Assembly: GCF_000761155.1 (NCBI RefSeq)
Contig: NZ_CP009533.1
Coordinates: 1,860,001-1,924,000 of the forward strand
Source of the DNA: Pseudomonas rhizosphaerae
GTDB taxonomy: Bacteria; Pseudomonadota; Gammaproteobacteria; Pseudomonadales; Pseudomonadaceae
Direction: 5' to 3'
Length of the DNA stretch: 64,000 nt
How positions within the stretch are numbered: the stretch's first letter is position 1; each line of letters starts with the position of its first letter. This document shows, piece after piece, positions 7,429 through 17,810 of the stretch. The position numbers and the translations under genes are program-made. The notes under the pieces were generated by a model. It made no database searches. It was not told the origin of the DNA and saw nothing but the letters and a program-made list of their open reading frames with translations.

Positions 7429-8946
7429 TCAGACCGCCTGACTGTGAGTGTGCCCATGGCGATGCAACGCAACCCAGATCACCACGGCCAGTACGCCGAT
7501 CAAGGTTGCGGCCGACATCAATACCAGGCTGTGGGAAGTACTGAACGCCGCCTGGCCTGCGGCGACCAGTTCGGTCGCCTGTGGGCCGCCCAGCGCTTTC
7601 GCAGCGCTCATGGTCTCGCCGATCGAGTGCCGGGCACTCTCCGCGATGGCGGGCGGCAACCCTTCGGGCATCTGCATCGAACGGGTGTAGCCACTACCCA
7701 GCACGATGCCGAAGCCGGTGATCCCCAATCCCGAGCCCAGGTCATAACTGGTGGCCTCCAGCGCGCCGGCCGAGCCGGCCTTGTGCGGCGGGGTGCTGCT
7801 CATGATCGCCACCGAGGAAGCTGTCAGGCCAATGCTCAGCGACGCGCCGAGCACTACCAGCAGGCCGATCACGCCCAGGCCGCTGTGGTGCAGATCGGCC
7901 ATGGCCAGGCCCGCCAGGCTGGCACTGGCGGCGGCCAGCGACAGGCTGCCGACCCAGCGCAGGCCGATGGCGCGCAGCAGCAAACCGGCCATGGGGCCGC
8001 CGACGGCCGAGGCGACCATCAACGGCAACAGGAACATTCCAGCTTGCAGCGGCGTTTGTCCCAGGACGAACTGCAGCTCCTGCGCCAGCATCAATTCGAC
8101 CCCGGCCAGTGCACCCATCACCACCAAAGCCATGACCACACCCGCGCTGATCGCTGGCGAACGGAACAGGCTCAGGTCCAGCATCGGTTGTGCGGCATGC
8201 AGCTGCTTGTGCCCGAACCAGCCGAGCATGCTCAGGCCGATGAGTGCCGAAGCGGTGGTCACGGATGCCGAGCTACCCGGTTTGAATCCCGACTTGAGGG
8301 CATAGACCGTGGCCATGATGCCCAGCATCAGGATCAAGGCCTGGCCGATGGTCCAGTTGCCGTCGCCGGTAATGGCGGTGCGCGGAACGTGCTTGAGCAC
8401 CAGCGGCATCACTACCAGCATCACCGGCACATTGACCAGAAACACCGCGCCCCACCAGAAATGCTCCAACAGGGCACCGCCTACCAGCGGGCCGATGGCA
8501 GCGCCCGCCGAGCCAGTCGCGCCCCAGATGCCCAGGGCCATGGCGCGCTCGCGCTCGTCGTCGAAAGTCTGGCGGATGATGGCCAGGGTGCAGGGGATGA
8601 TCATCGCCGAGCCGAAGGCCATGAATGCCCGCGCGGCGATCAGCGCAGCGACGCTGGGCGAGAACGCGGCAAATACCGACCCGAGGCTGAAGAGGCACAG
8701 CCCGGCAATCAACAGTTGGCGATGGCCGATGCGGTCGGCGAGGGTGCCCATGGGAATCAGCAGGCTGGCCATGATCAAGGGGTAGATGTCGATGATCCAC
8801 AACACCTCGGTACCGGTGGCCAGCAGTGCCAGGGTCAGCGATGGGACCGCCACGTGCAGGATGGTCACGTCCAGCACCACCGGCAGAAACACCATCATGA
8901 CCGCGAGCAGCACCCACCAGCGTTTTACAGATTCAGACGACGACAC
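7429..8946 (-). CDS. smvA: SmvA-like DHA2-family multidrug MFS exporter (14 TMS)
   Basis: A 505-residue drug:proton antiporter with about 14 transmembrane helices. It aligns by eye along its length with enterobacterial SmvA (methyl viologen and cationic biocide efflux): VLDVTILHVAVPSL, LWIIDIYPLIMASLLIPMG, GTLADRIGHRQLL and LMLAQELQFVLGQTPLQAG are SmvA-type segments. The loop 2-3 motif GxxaDRxGrr is intact. It may be co-transcribed with, but is upstream of, the iron-enzyme/methyltransferase pair. No TetR-type SmvR gene is adjacent, though a dyad lies 5' of it. Confidence 0.8.
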   Translation of the reverse strand: MSSSESVKRWWVLLAVMMVFLPVVLDVTILHVAVPSLTLALLATGTEVLWIIDIYPLIMASLLIPMGTLADRIGHRQLLIAGLCLFSLGSVFAAFSPSVAALIAARAFMAFGSAMIIPCTLAIIRQTFDDERERAMALGIWGATGSAGAAIGPLVGGALLEHFWWGAVFLVNVPVMLVVMPLVLKHVPRTAITGDGNWTIGQALILMLGIMATVYALKSGFKPGSSASVTTASALIGLSMLGWFGHKQLHAAQPMLDLSLFRSPAISAGVVMALVVMGALAGVELMLAQELQFVLGQTPLQAGMFLLPLMVASAVGGPMAGLLLRAIGLRWVGSLSLAAASASLAGLAMADLHHSGLGVIGLLVVLGASLSIGLTASSVAIMSSTPPHKAGSAGALEATSYDLGSGLGITGFGIVLGSGYTRSMQMPEGLPPAIAESARHSIGETMSAAKALGGPQATELVAAGQAAFSTSHSLVLMSAATLIGVLAVVIWVALHRHGHTHSQAV

Positions 8947-9007
8947 GGGACTTCCTTGAATGATCGAACGGACTCCAGATGCGGCAGCCCGGCATAGTGT
9001 GATATCA

Positions 9008-9027
9008 TCATGCCATTATCTGCATGA
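9008..9027. promoter_or_regulatory. dyad upstream of the SmvA-like exporter
   Basis: A perfect inverted repeat TCATGC-N8-GCATGA lies 62-81 bp 5' of the exporter start. Its size suits a TetR-type or similar dimeric regulator. No regulator gene is next to it, so it would be controlled in trans. Function is inferred from position only. Confidence 0.4.
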
Positions 9028-9377
9028 TAGGCCGAGACACACGTCACATAGCAGCTCGCCAGTGATAGTATGCATGTTCTTCACGTCAGCTCACATTCGC
9101 CCCACCTGAAACTCATTCGTCATCCTGAGCATTCGATCACTGAACCTGTTCATCAGCGAGATAGCGCTACCAATAGCACGTGGGCATAGCGACAGTGCCG
9201 GTTAGGAAGGGTAGTTAATCGTCGTGCCAGTGGTGCCGGACTTCGGCACGGTATGGGTTTGAGAAGCCTCGACAAGTCGGTTTACTGGCGTTTTCGCAGA
9301 GTTGCGAGGATAAGCCTGACGCGATTTCGTAACACACTTGTTGCGCATACGTTGCACACTGGAACTGGCTGAAAATG

Positions 9378-9406
9378 CCACAGCCCTCGGTAACCGAGGG
9401 CTGTGG
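9378..9406 (-). terminator. strong intrinsic-terminator-like hairpin
   Basis: A perfect 13-bp stem (CCACAGCCCTCGG / CCGAGGGCTGTGG) with a 3-nt loop. On the minus strand it is followed by cATTTTC, a short T tract; on the plus strand it is preceded by GAAAA and followed by CTCG. It would act best on leftward transcripts, although no clear leftward gene precedes it, which raises the possibility of a small RNA. Confidence 0.55.
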
Positions 9407-9599
9407 CTCGCCCTATGGTGGCAGCGACGAGCGTTTTGCCAACGAACCGTCATTTATTGACGGGTGTTTGTCTCGAGCTGGTCGCTGAACATTCTTTGGC
9501 GCCAATAATATTGACGCCCGAGGCCCGCAGATATTTGGCGCCATCATTTAAGTTTGCGTAAGTTATTGTTTTATATGGATTTTTCAAAAAATTTCAGGC

Positions 9600-9628
9600 T
9601 TGACAATTTATTTACACGCCAGTGATAG
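9600..9628 (+). promoter_or_regulatory. sigma-70-type promoter of the exopolysaccharide cluster, with FleQ-box-like sequence
   Basis: TTGACA at 9600-9605 and TGATAG at 9623-9628 are spaced by 17 bp and preceded by an A/T-rich UP-like tract. The sequence from 9602 to 9615 matches 11 of 13 defined positions of the FleQ consensus (read as GTCAATTTANTGAC) and overlaps the -35. Transcription would begin near 9635 and give a leader of about 300 nt before gmd. FleQ/c-di-GMP control is inference. Confidence 0.55.
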
Positions 9629-9705
9629 CACTCGGCTTGCACTGCCGGAGTTTCGACACCTAGTATCACCTCGCCGTACCGATGCCGCCCCAGAGTCGGC
9701 ACTGA

Positions 9706-10971
<1,266 letters not shown>

Positions 10972-11013
10972 GCGCCCTTGGCGTCTACCCGAATTACGGC
11001 AGTGGGAATGGAT

Positions 11014-12168
11014 ATGAATAAACAACAGTGGATGGCATGCCTGGCGCTGGCGCCTTGGCCCTTGAGCGCTTGGGCGTTGGAACCGGCAAAGGTCGAGCTT
11101 GGTCCCGTGAACTTCACTCCGACACTGGAGATAAGCGAACGCTACGACGACAACTTTCGTGCAGTGGATCGCAATGAGGACGCAGCGTGGATCACCTCGG
11201 TCAAGCCGACCCTGTTGTTTACCCGCGAAACCCGTAACACCGGTTACAAATTTCGGTATTCGGCCGACAGCCAGACCTACCTGGACCACGCCGACGCCAG
11301 CCACATCGACCATGATGCCGAGCTGAACGGCATCTGGGCATTCGATTCGCGCAACCGCCTGGACGCCTCGCTCGATTACAAGCGCGGCGAAGAGACCGTC
11401 GACTCCGCCGACGAGCGTGAAAACGACAAGTACACCCGCCAGGGTGGTCGCTTGAAGTACACCTTCGGCGCGCTCAGCGCCATGAACCAGATCGAACTGG
11501 GTGGCGGCTACCGTCAGCAGCGCTATCGCAATGCCAACGGCATCAACGACGACAAGGAATACGACGCCACCAGCGTCAGCGGTACCTGGTTCCATCGTCT
11601 GGGCGGCAGCACCCGCGCCCTGGTCCAGCTGGACCACGTCGACTACGACTACCTGGACTTCGACCGCCGCAACAGCAAGGGCAACCGCGTGCTGTTCGGT
11701 ATCGACCGCGACGTCACCGCCAAGCTCAGCGGTACCGCCCGCGCAGGTTACGAGCGCAAGGATTTCGAAAGCTCGCAGAGCAACGACTACGGCAGCGGCA
11801 CTTGGGAAGTGGGCATGGACTACAAGCCACGCACCTATTCCACCATCTCGGTGAACATGCGCCGCGCCTTCGACGAAGGTGACGACGGGGCCAACACCGT
11901 GCACGTGACCAGCAGCCGTCTGGGCTGGCGCCACAGCTGGTCGTCGTTCTTCGCCACCGACGTCAACTACCGCCACGCACAGCGTGAGTACCTGGGCACG
12001 GGCGGTCGCGACGACACCCAGAACGCCGCCGGCGCCGAGGTGATCTACACCGCCAGCCGTTGGGCCGAGGTTTCCCTGGGCTACAACCGCGTGGACAACA
12101 ACTCGAACGTGGACAGCGAAGACTACGTTCGCAACATCTACCTGCTCAGCCTCAAGCTGTCCCTGTGA
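11014..12168 (+). CDS. outer-membrane beta-barrel, BBP2/EpsL/Wzp-like exopolysaccharide exporter
   Basis: A 384-residue protein: signal peptide at 1-22 (MNKQQWMAC...LSAWA), then alternating aromatic/polar strands ending in a C-terminal LLSLKLSL, as in beta-barrels. It resembles the putative beta-barrel porin 2 family found in polysaccharide operons. ATG at 11014 is preferred because GGGA lies at the right distance; an ATG two codons upstream overlaps it. It is followed directly by a short OPX protein. In Myxococcus xanthus such barrels (Wzp) form a composite outer-membrane channel with short Wza-type proteins, and the gene pair here fits that model. Confidence 0.8.
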   Translation: MNKQQWMACLALAPWPLSAWALEPAKVELGPVNFTPTLEISERYDDNFRAVDRNEDAAWITSVKPTLLFTRETRNTGYKFRYSADSQTYLDHADASHIDHDAELNGIWAFDSRNRLDASLDYKRGEETVDSADERENDKYTRQGGRLKYTFGALSAMNQIELGGGYRQQRYRNANGINDDKEYDATSVSGTWFHRLGGSTRALVQLDHVDYDYLDFDRRNSKGNRVLFGIDRDVTAKLSGTARAGYERKDFESSQSNDYGSGTWEVGMDYKPRTYSTISVNMRRAFDEGDDGANTVHVTSSRLGWRHSWSSFFATDVNYRHAQREYLGTGGRDDTQNAAGAEVIYTASRWAEVSLGYNRVDNNSNVDSEDYVRNIYLLSLKLSL

Positions 12169-12194
12169 ACCTGACCCAAAGGGGAGAAGCCACC

Positions 12195-12701
12195 ATGTTC
12201 AAGCATGCATTGATTGTCGTACTGGCACTGTTCAGCCTGGGAGCCCAGGCCGATGCCTACAAGCTCGCTTCGGGCGATGTCATCCGGGTTTCCGTACTGG
12301 GTGAACCCGACCTGACCAACGAAGAAGTCCATCTCAACGACTCCGGCACGTTCTCGTACCCCTTCCTGGGCGCCGTGAAAGCACTGGGCAAGACCACCGA
12401 CGAGATCGAGCGCGTCATTACCAAGGGCCTGAGCGGCGACTACCTCAAAGATCCGAAAGTGTCCGTGAGCGTGGTCGAATACCGTCCTTTCTATATTGGC
12501 GGTGAAGTCAAGGCGCCAGGCGGGTATCCGTACAAGCCGGGCCTGACCATGGACCGAGCCATCGCCCTGGCTGGCGGCCTGACCGAGCGTGCTTCGGTCA
12601 ACCGCATCAACATCAATCGCGGCGGCAGCGCCAAAGCGGCCCAGTTGGCAACACCGGTAGAACCGGGCGACACCATCACCATCGATCAGGGGTTCTTCTG
12701 A
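12195..12701 (+). CDS. short polysaccharide export (OPX/Wza-type) periplasmic protein
   Basis: A 168-residue Wza-family protein: Sec signal peptide (1-20, ending GAQA-DA, with no lipobox cysteine), a Poly_export domain (about 22-95; YKLASGDVIRVSVLGEPDL) and one SLBB domain (about 98-165; FYIGGEVKAPGGYPYKPGLT). Full-length Wza is about 380 residues with several periplasmic domains and a C-terminal outer-membrane helix; all of that is absent here. It cannot make its own outer-membrane pore, so it probably docks on the beta-barrel encoded immediately upstream. AGGGGAGAA precedes the ATG. Confidence 0.88.
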   Translation: MFKHALIVVLALFSLGAQADAYKLASGDVIRVSVLGEPDLTNEEVHLNDSGTFSYPFLGAVKALGKTTDEIERVITKGLSGDYLKDPKVSVSVVEYRPFYIGGEVKAPGGYPYKPGLTMDRAIALAGGLTERASVNRININRGGSAKAAQLATPVEPGDTITIDQGFF

Positions 12702-12702
12702 C

Positions 12703-14928
12703 ATGAGCCAGATAGCCGTAAGAAACAGCCAGGGCGGCGTTGCCCCGTGGCAGGCCGCGCCCGCGTTGGAAGACCGCGACGCGTTGGACTCGCGCAAACT
12801 GTGGCGCACGCTGTGGCGTCGCCGCGCCATGATTCTCGGTGTCTTCGCGGTGGGCACGGCTGCCGCCGTGATCTACGCCCTGAACATGACGCCAACCTAT
12901 CGCTCCGTCACCACCCTGGTGATCGAGCCCAGCGGTAACCAGGTCATCACGTTCCAGCAGACGCCGGACCGCCCCGACCCGAACAGCGACTACTTGCAGA
13001 CCCAGATGGGCCTGATCCAGAGCCGCGAAGTGGCCGAGCGCGCCGTGCGTGAACTCGACCTGTCGCACCACGAAGAGCTGGATCCACGGCAGAAGCAGTC
13101 GCGCCTGTCCAAGATCAAGGCGCAGCTGTCCAACTGGCATGCCGACTGGTTCCCGCAGAGCTGGCACCAGGAGCTTAACTACACCGAACAGCAGGCATTC
13201 AACAGCGCTGTGATGGAACTGCGTCAGCGCACCAGCGTGACGGTCGTCGGCAAGAGCCATCTGGTCAGCATCGGCGTGACCATGGCCGATGCTGAAACCG
13301 GCGCCGCCACTGCAAACGCCTTGGCCCAGGGCTACCTGGCCAGCCGCCAGAACTCGCAGCAGCAGGAATCGCTGACCGCCAGCCGCTGGATGAACACCCG
13401 CATGGTGGAACTGCGTACCCAACTGCAGCAAGCTGAAAGCAAGCTGCAAGCCTACCGCGACGGCCAAGGCCTGGTCGATGTAGGCGGCGTGGCAACCATC
13501 ACCGCCAACGAGCTGGCCCGCACCAGCGACCGTCTGGTCGATGCCCGCCGCGAACGCGCCGATGCCCAGAGCCAGTACCGTCAAGTACAGGGCCTGTTGG
13601 CTCGCGGCGGCAATCTGGACCTGTCCAGCGTACCTGCGGTGATCAACAACCCGGTGATCCAGCAGTTCCAGGCCGTCGCCGCCACTGCCCAGGCACGTGT
13701 CGACGAGTACAGCCAGCGCTACGGCGACAAGCACCCGCAAATGGTCGCTGCCCGCTCCGAGCTGCAAGCTGCCCAGGCCAGCCTGCGCAGCCAGGTCGGC
13801 CAAGTGGTCGCCGGTCTGCAGCACAACTATCAGTTGGCCCAGGACAACGAGAACTCGCTGCGTTCCTCGTTCAACAGCAACAAGCAGGAAATCCAGGACA
13901 TCTCCCGCAAGGAGTTCGCCCTGCGTGAACTGCAACGCGACGTCGACAGTAACCGTGATGTGTACAACACCTTCATGACCAAGCTGCGCGAAACCATGGC
14001 CACCGCCGACCTGGTCTCGGGCAATGCCCGCGTAGTCGACCCAGCCATCGCGCCGCTGTTCCCGACCACGCCGCGCAAGGCCATCCTGGTGATTCTGGCC
14101 GCGCTGCTGTCGCTGATTGCCGGTTGTGCCATAGCCCTGTTGCGTGAAGCCCTGAACAACAGCTTCAAGAACAGCGCCGACGTCGAGCGTGCCTTGCAAC
14201 TGCCGGTACTGAGCGTGGTGCCGCTGCTCAAGCGCCGCAACCGCTCGCGCATCCATCGCCAGTTCGAGCGCAACGACGACGCGGCATTCGCCGAAGCCGT
14301 ACGGACCCTGCGTACCGGCGTGATGCTCAACGACGACGATGTACGCCGCAAGACCCTGGTGCTGACCTCGACCACTCCGGGCGAAGGCAAGACCACCCTG
14401 GCGATCAACCTGGCCGGTGCCATGGCCCGCGTCGAACGCGTGCTGTTGGTGGAAGCCGACCTGCGCCGTCCGAAAGTGGCCACCAACCTGGGCCTGGACG
14501 CTCACCACATCGGCCTGGCCGAGTTGCTGGCGGGCAAGGCGGGCGTCGATGACTGCCTGCAGAGCATCGGTAGCCTGGACGTGATCTGCGCCGGTGAAAT
14601 GCCCTACAACCCACAGGAACTGCTGGCCAGCACGCGCATGCAGACCTTCCTGGAGTGGGCACGCCACCGCTACGACCGTGTGATTCTCGACACCCCGGCC
14701 AGCCAGTCGGTGAGCGATGCGGCGCTGCTGTGCGGCATGGCGGATTCGGTGATCTACGTGATCAAGTCCGAAGTCACCAGCATGCCACTGGTACGCAAGA
14801 GCATCGGTCAGCTGTTGCAGACCGGCGCGCCGATCACCGGTGTGGTCCTCAACCAGGTCTCGCGCCCCGAGCCCGGCCAGCGTCGCGACCATTACTACGA
14901 CTACCTGCCGGCAGCCCCGGCCCAATAA
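12703..14928 (+). CDS. wzc: polysaccharide co-polymerase with tyrosine autokinase domain (Wzc-type)
   Basis: A 741-residue inner-membrane bacterial tyrosine kinase. It has a Wzz domain at about 25-110 with the first transmembrane helix at 44-62, coiled-coil/GNVR region at about 200-420, and a second helix near 455-475 (AILVILAALLSLIAG). The cytoplasmic kinase has Walker A TSTTPGEGKTT (about 554-564), Walker A' LLVEADLRRP and Walker B VILDTPA. The C-terminal tail HYYDYLPAAPAQ holds only three tyrosines, fewer than E. coli Wzc. It controls chain length and export of the polysaccharide and starts one base after the OPX gene stop. Confidence 0.93.
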   Translation: MSQIAVRNSQGGVAPWQAAPALEDRDALDSRKLWRTLWRRRAMILGVFAVGTAAAVIYALNMTPTYRSVTTLVIEPSGNQVITFQQTPDRPDPNSDYLQTQMGLIQSREVAERAVRELDLSHHEELDPRQKQSRLSKIKAQLSNWHADWFPQSWHQELNYTEQQAFNSAVMELRQRTSVTVVGKSHLVSIGVTMADAETGAATANALAQGYLASRQNSQQQESLTASRWMNTRMVELRTQLQQAESKLQAYRDGQGLVDVGGVATITANELARTSDRLVDARRERADAQSQYRQVQGLLARGGNLDLSSVPAVINNPVIQQFQAVAATAQARVDEYSQRYGDKHPQMVAARSELQAAQASLRSQVGQVVAGLQHNYQLAQDNENSLRSSFNSNKQEIQDISRKEFALRELQRDVDSNRDVYNTFMTKLRETMATADLVSGNARVVDPAIAPLFPTTPRKAILVILAALLSLIAGCAIALLREALNNSFKNSADVERALQLPVLSVVPLLKRRNRSRIHRQFERNDDAAFAEAVRTLRTGVMLNDDDVRRKTLVLTSTTPGEGKTTLAINLAGAMARVERVLLVEADLRRPKVATNLGLDAHHIGLAELLAGKAGVDDCLQSIGSLDVICAGEMPYNPQELLASTRMQTFLEWARHRYDRVILDTPASQSVSDAALLCGMADSVIYVIKSEVTSMPLVRKSIGQLLQTGAPITGVVLNQVSRPEPGQRRDHYYDYLPAAPAQ

Positions 14929-15042
14929 ACCTTTCCGACCTTGCAGCCGCGCCGCTCACCCTTCGGGGCGAGCAGTGCGCACGGCTGGCCGCGTTACGGA
15001 AAATGCCAATCCACGCCGCACTTGTCTGCAGAGGATACTTCT

Positions 15043-16437
15043 ATGATTGCGCCTCGCTTGCACCCGATGGTAAACCGCCGGGGCCTGACGTTCTGGACCA
15101 TGTGGCTCGCGGGTGCCGCTTTGGCATGCGCGCTGACCTTCAGTGTGCTGTACGCCCATTTCGACGCGTTCCCACCCCAGTACCGGGTGCTGATGATGAT
15201 CGGGGTGCTTGCCTCGGTTCCCGTCTACAGCTTCCTGCACGTCTACCACAAGCGTTTGAACTACCTCTTGGGCCTGCTGCGCCTGCTCGGCGGCTGGCTG
15301 ACCCTGGTCGCCGCCCTGGCCGTGGTCATCTGGCTCAGTGGCAGCCCGCAGACCCTGGCGCCCGGCATGGCCGTCAAGTTGATCGCCTACGGCTTCCTGG
15401 CCCAGGCCGCGACGTTCATCCCTTTGCGCTTCTTGCTCAACCGCCACAACCAGCGGCTGAAGAACGAACGCAAGGCCGTGATCATCGGTGCCGGTGAACT
15501 GGCCGGCAAGCTGGCCCGCCAGCTCAAGCCGCGCGTGCCGGTACTGGGCGTGATCGCGCCCGACGCCGAAGTCGATGCCGACTGGGTGCCGGTGCCTGGC
15601 GTGCCCCACCTGGGTGGCTTCGACGAGCTGCGCGACATCGTTCAGCGCGAGCAGGTGCGCCGGGTGTACATCGCCCTGCCGCTGGACCGCATGGTGCAGA
15701 TCGAATCCATCTACGTCGACCTGCTCGACCTGGCGGTGGACGTGGTCTGGGTACCTGATTTCGGCAGCATGATGCTGCTCAACCAGTCGATCTCGCAGAT
15801 CGAACAATTCCCGGCCATCTACCTCAACGAAACCCCGCTGAGTTCGCACCCGGCGGCGGCCATGGCCAAGGACCTGATCGACCGCAGCCTGGCGCTGCTG
15901 GCAATCGTGGCCTTGGCACCGGTGCTGATCAGCTGTGCGGTGGCGGTGAAGCTGTCCTCGCCAGGCCCGGTGTTCTTCCGCCAGGGTCGCGACGGTTGCA
16001 ACGGCACGGTGATTCACGTCTACAAATTCCGTTCGATGCGCATGCACGACGATCAGGAAGTCAAGCAGGCCACCCGCAACGATTCGCGCGTGACCCGCGT
16101 GGGTGCATTCCTGCGTCGCTCGTCCCTGGACGAGCTGCCACAGCTGATCAACGTTCTGCGTGGCGAAATGGCCCTGGTCGGTCCGCGTCCACACGCCATC
16201 GCCCACAACCATTACTACTGCGACAAGCTGATGGCCTACATGGCGCGTCACCGCATCAAGCCGGGCATCACCGGCCTGGCCCAGGTCAGCGGCTTCCGTG
16301 GCGAAACCGACACCCTGGACAAGATGCAGGGACGTCTGGAACGTGACCTGGCCTACATCAACCACTGGTCGCTGTGGCTAGACATCAAGATCCTGATCAA
16401 GACCCCGTTTACCCTGTTCTCACGGAACATCTATTGA
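15043..16437 (+). CDS. undecaprenyl-phosphate sugar-1-phosphate transferase (WcaJ-type initiator)
   Basis: A 464-residue polyisoprenyl-phosphate hexose-1-phosphate transferase. The N-terminal four helices (about 18-125) and a CoA-binding-like Rossmann region ([14 protein letters not shown], about 147-160) are followed by the catalytic bacterial sugar transferase domain (about 270-464), with [29 protein letters not shown] and [11 protein letters not shown]. It starts repeat-unit assembly by placing a sugar phosphate, commonly glucose in this family, on undecaprenyl phosphate. ATG at 15043 follows GAGG by 8 nt; the longer frame from 14941 lacks this. Confidence 0.92.
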   Translation: MIAPRLHPMVNRRGLTFWTMWLAGAALACALTFSVLYAHFDAFPPQYRVLMMIGVLASVPVYSFLHVYHKRLNYLLGLLRLLGGWLTLVAALAVVIWLSGSPQTLAPGMAVKLIAYGFLAQAATFIPLRFLLNRHNQRLKNERKAVIIGAGELAGKLARQLKPRVPVLGVIAPDAEVDADWVPVPGVPHLGGFDELRDIVQREQVRRVYIALPLDRMVQIESIYVDLLDLAVDVVWVPDFGSMMLLNQSISQIEQFPAIYLNETPLSSHPAAAMAKDLIDRSLALLAIVALAPVLISCAVAVKLSSPGPVFFRQGRDGCNGTVIHVYKFRSMRMHDDQEVKQATRNDSRVTRVGAFLRRSSLDELPQLINVLRGEMALVGPRPHAIAHNHYYCDKLMAYMARHRIKPGITGLAQVSGFRGETDTLDKMQGRLERDLAYINHWSLWLDIKILIKTPFTLFSRNIY

Positions 16438-16451
16438 GCCCGGAGGCTGGG

Positions 16452-17810
16452 ATGGAACACGACTTGAGCCAGGGGCCGACACCGGCCCCTGGCCTGATCC
16501 AGCAGCTGCGCCAGAACCGCATGGTGCGTAACCTGGCGACAGCGCTCGGCGGCTCGGCCGGCGCGCAGCTGATCAACCTGGCGCTGATCCCGGTGATCAT
16601 GCGTATCTACGGCCCCGAAGCGTTCGGGGTGGTGGGTACCTTCCTCAGCCTGACGATCATCCTGATCCCGGCCTGCAGCCTGACCTGGTCGATGGCCATC
16701 GTCCTGCCCCGAACCCATCGCGATGCCAGTGGCCTGGCCAAGCTGGCGACCCTGGTTGCCTTGCTGGTGTCCATCCTGGTGGCCGGCGTGCTGTTGTGGT
16801 GGGGGCCGATGCTGGCCGAACGCTGGAACCTGGCATTGCTCACCCCGTACCTGATGCTGCTGCCGCTGGTAATGTTCAGCTCGGCGGTGCTCGAAGTACT
16901 GCAGCAGTGGCTGTATCGGCATGGCCGCTATCGCCTGACCGCTCGTGCGGCCACCAGCCACGCGCTGGTCTACAACGGCATGCGCAGCGTCGGTGGCCTG
17001 TTCAACAACAGCGCAACCATGCTGGTGGTCACCAGCGCGCTGTACTACGTGGTGCACAGCCTGTTGATTCTGATCGGCATGGCCATGAGCAAACCGGCTC
17101 CGGCCGAGGCGAGCGACACCGACGAGGCACCACGCAAGACTCTGCGCCAACTGGCCAGCGAATACCGTGACTTCCCCCTTTTCCGTGCCCCGCAGGTATT
17201 GATCAACGCACTGTCTGTGCACATGCCTACCCTGGTGCTGGCGTCGCTGTTCGGTGCCATACCGGCAGGCTATTTCGCCCTCTGCCTGCAAGTGCTGGCC
17301 ATGCCCAGCAATTTCATCGGCAAAGCCATGGGCAGCGTCTTCTACCCGCGCATTGCCGCCGCCGTACACGCGCGTGAAGCGGTCGTCGGCCTGCTGCTCA
17401 AGGGCGTGGGCGCGATGACGGCGATCGGCGCCTCGGGCTTTCTGATCCTGGTCATTGCCGGGCCCTGGCTGTTCACCCTGGCCTTCGGTGCCCAGTGGCA
17501 CGAAGCGGGCGAATACGCGCGCTGGCTGGCCCTGGCCGAATTGGCACGGTTCGCAGCGATGCCGTGCGAGGTCGCTATCCCGGCGTTGCGCCTGCAGGCC
17601 TACTTCCTCGGTTTCGAAGTCTTCGCCACCTCGTTGCGCTTCGGTGCAGTGGCCATCGGCGCCCTGTGGGGCGGCTCGGCCCTGGCTGTGGTGATGGCGA
17701 TCGCGGCGGCAAACATTTTCATCTACCTGGCGATGATGTCGATCGTCGTATTCAAGGCGCGTGCCTGGCAGAACCGCCAGAGTGGCACTCTACAGGAGGC
17801 TCAAGCATGA
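16452..17810 (+). CDS. wzx: lipopolysaccharide/exopolysaccharide flippase (Wzx-type, MOP superfamily)
   Basis: A 452-residue membrane protein with about 12-13 hydrophobic helices and the Polysacc_synt signature near the start (TALGGSAGAQLINLALIPVI, then RIYGPEAFGVVGTFLS). It would flip the undecaprenyl-linked repeat unit to the periplasm for the Wzy-like polymerase. ATG at 16452 is preceded by GGAG at 16442-16445. The stop overlaps the start of the glycosyltransferase gene (ATGA). Confidence 0.88.
   Translation: MEHDLSQGPTPAPGLIQQLRQNRMVRNLATALGGSAGAQLINLALIPVIMRIYGPEAFGVVGTFLSLTIILIPACSLTWSMAIVLPRTHRDASGLAKLATLVALLVSILVAGVLLWWGPMLAERWNLALLTPYLMLLPLVMFSSAVLEVLQQWLYRHGRYRLTARAATSHALVYNGMRSVGGLFNNSATMLVVTSALYYVVHSLLILIGMAMSKPAPAEASDTDEAPRKTLRQLASEYRDFPLFRAPQVLINALSVHMPTLVLASLFGAIPAGYFALCLQVLAMPSNFIGKAMGSVFYPRIAAAVHAREAVVGLLLKGVGAMTAIGASGFLILVIAGPWLFTLAFGAQWHEAGEYARWLALAELARFAAMPCEVAIPALRLQAYFLGFEVFATSLRFGAVAIGALWGGSALAVVMAIAAANIFIYLAMMSIVVFKARAWQNRQSGTLQEAQA

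Larger units (their letters stand above)
8947..9599. other. gene-poor intergenic region upstream of the exopolysaccharide cluster
   Basis: No convincing coding sequence. It holds the exporter dyad at 9008, the hairpin at 9378, and two copies of the palindromic decamer TTTGGCGCCA at 9495-9504 and 9534-9543, exactly 39 bp apart, about 55-100 bp upstream of the predicted cluster promoter. The stretch from 9545 to 9600 is clearly A+T-rich compared with its surroundings. Confidence 0.55.

Noticed and set aside
7387..8997. A 536-codon frame opposite the SmvA-like exporter
   Set aside because: Shadow of the exporter; Gln/His/Arg-rich product typical of antisense GC-rich reading.
9202..9453. An 83-codon minus-strand frame upstream of the polysaccharide cluster
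   Set aside because: It reads straight through the perfect hairpin at 9378-9406 and has no ribosome site or recognisable product.
12676..14925. A 749-codon open frame antisense to the tyrosine-kinase gene
   Set aside because: It is an exact shadow of wzc caused by high GC third positions; the kinase motifs on the plus strand are unambiguous and the antisense product has low-complexity, His/Gln-rich composition.
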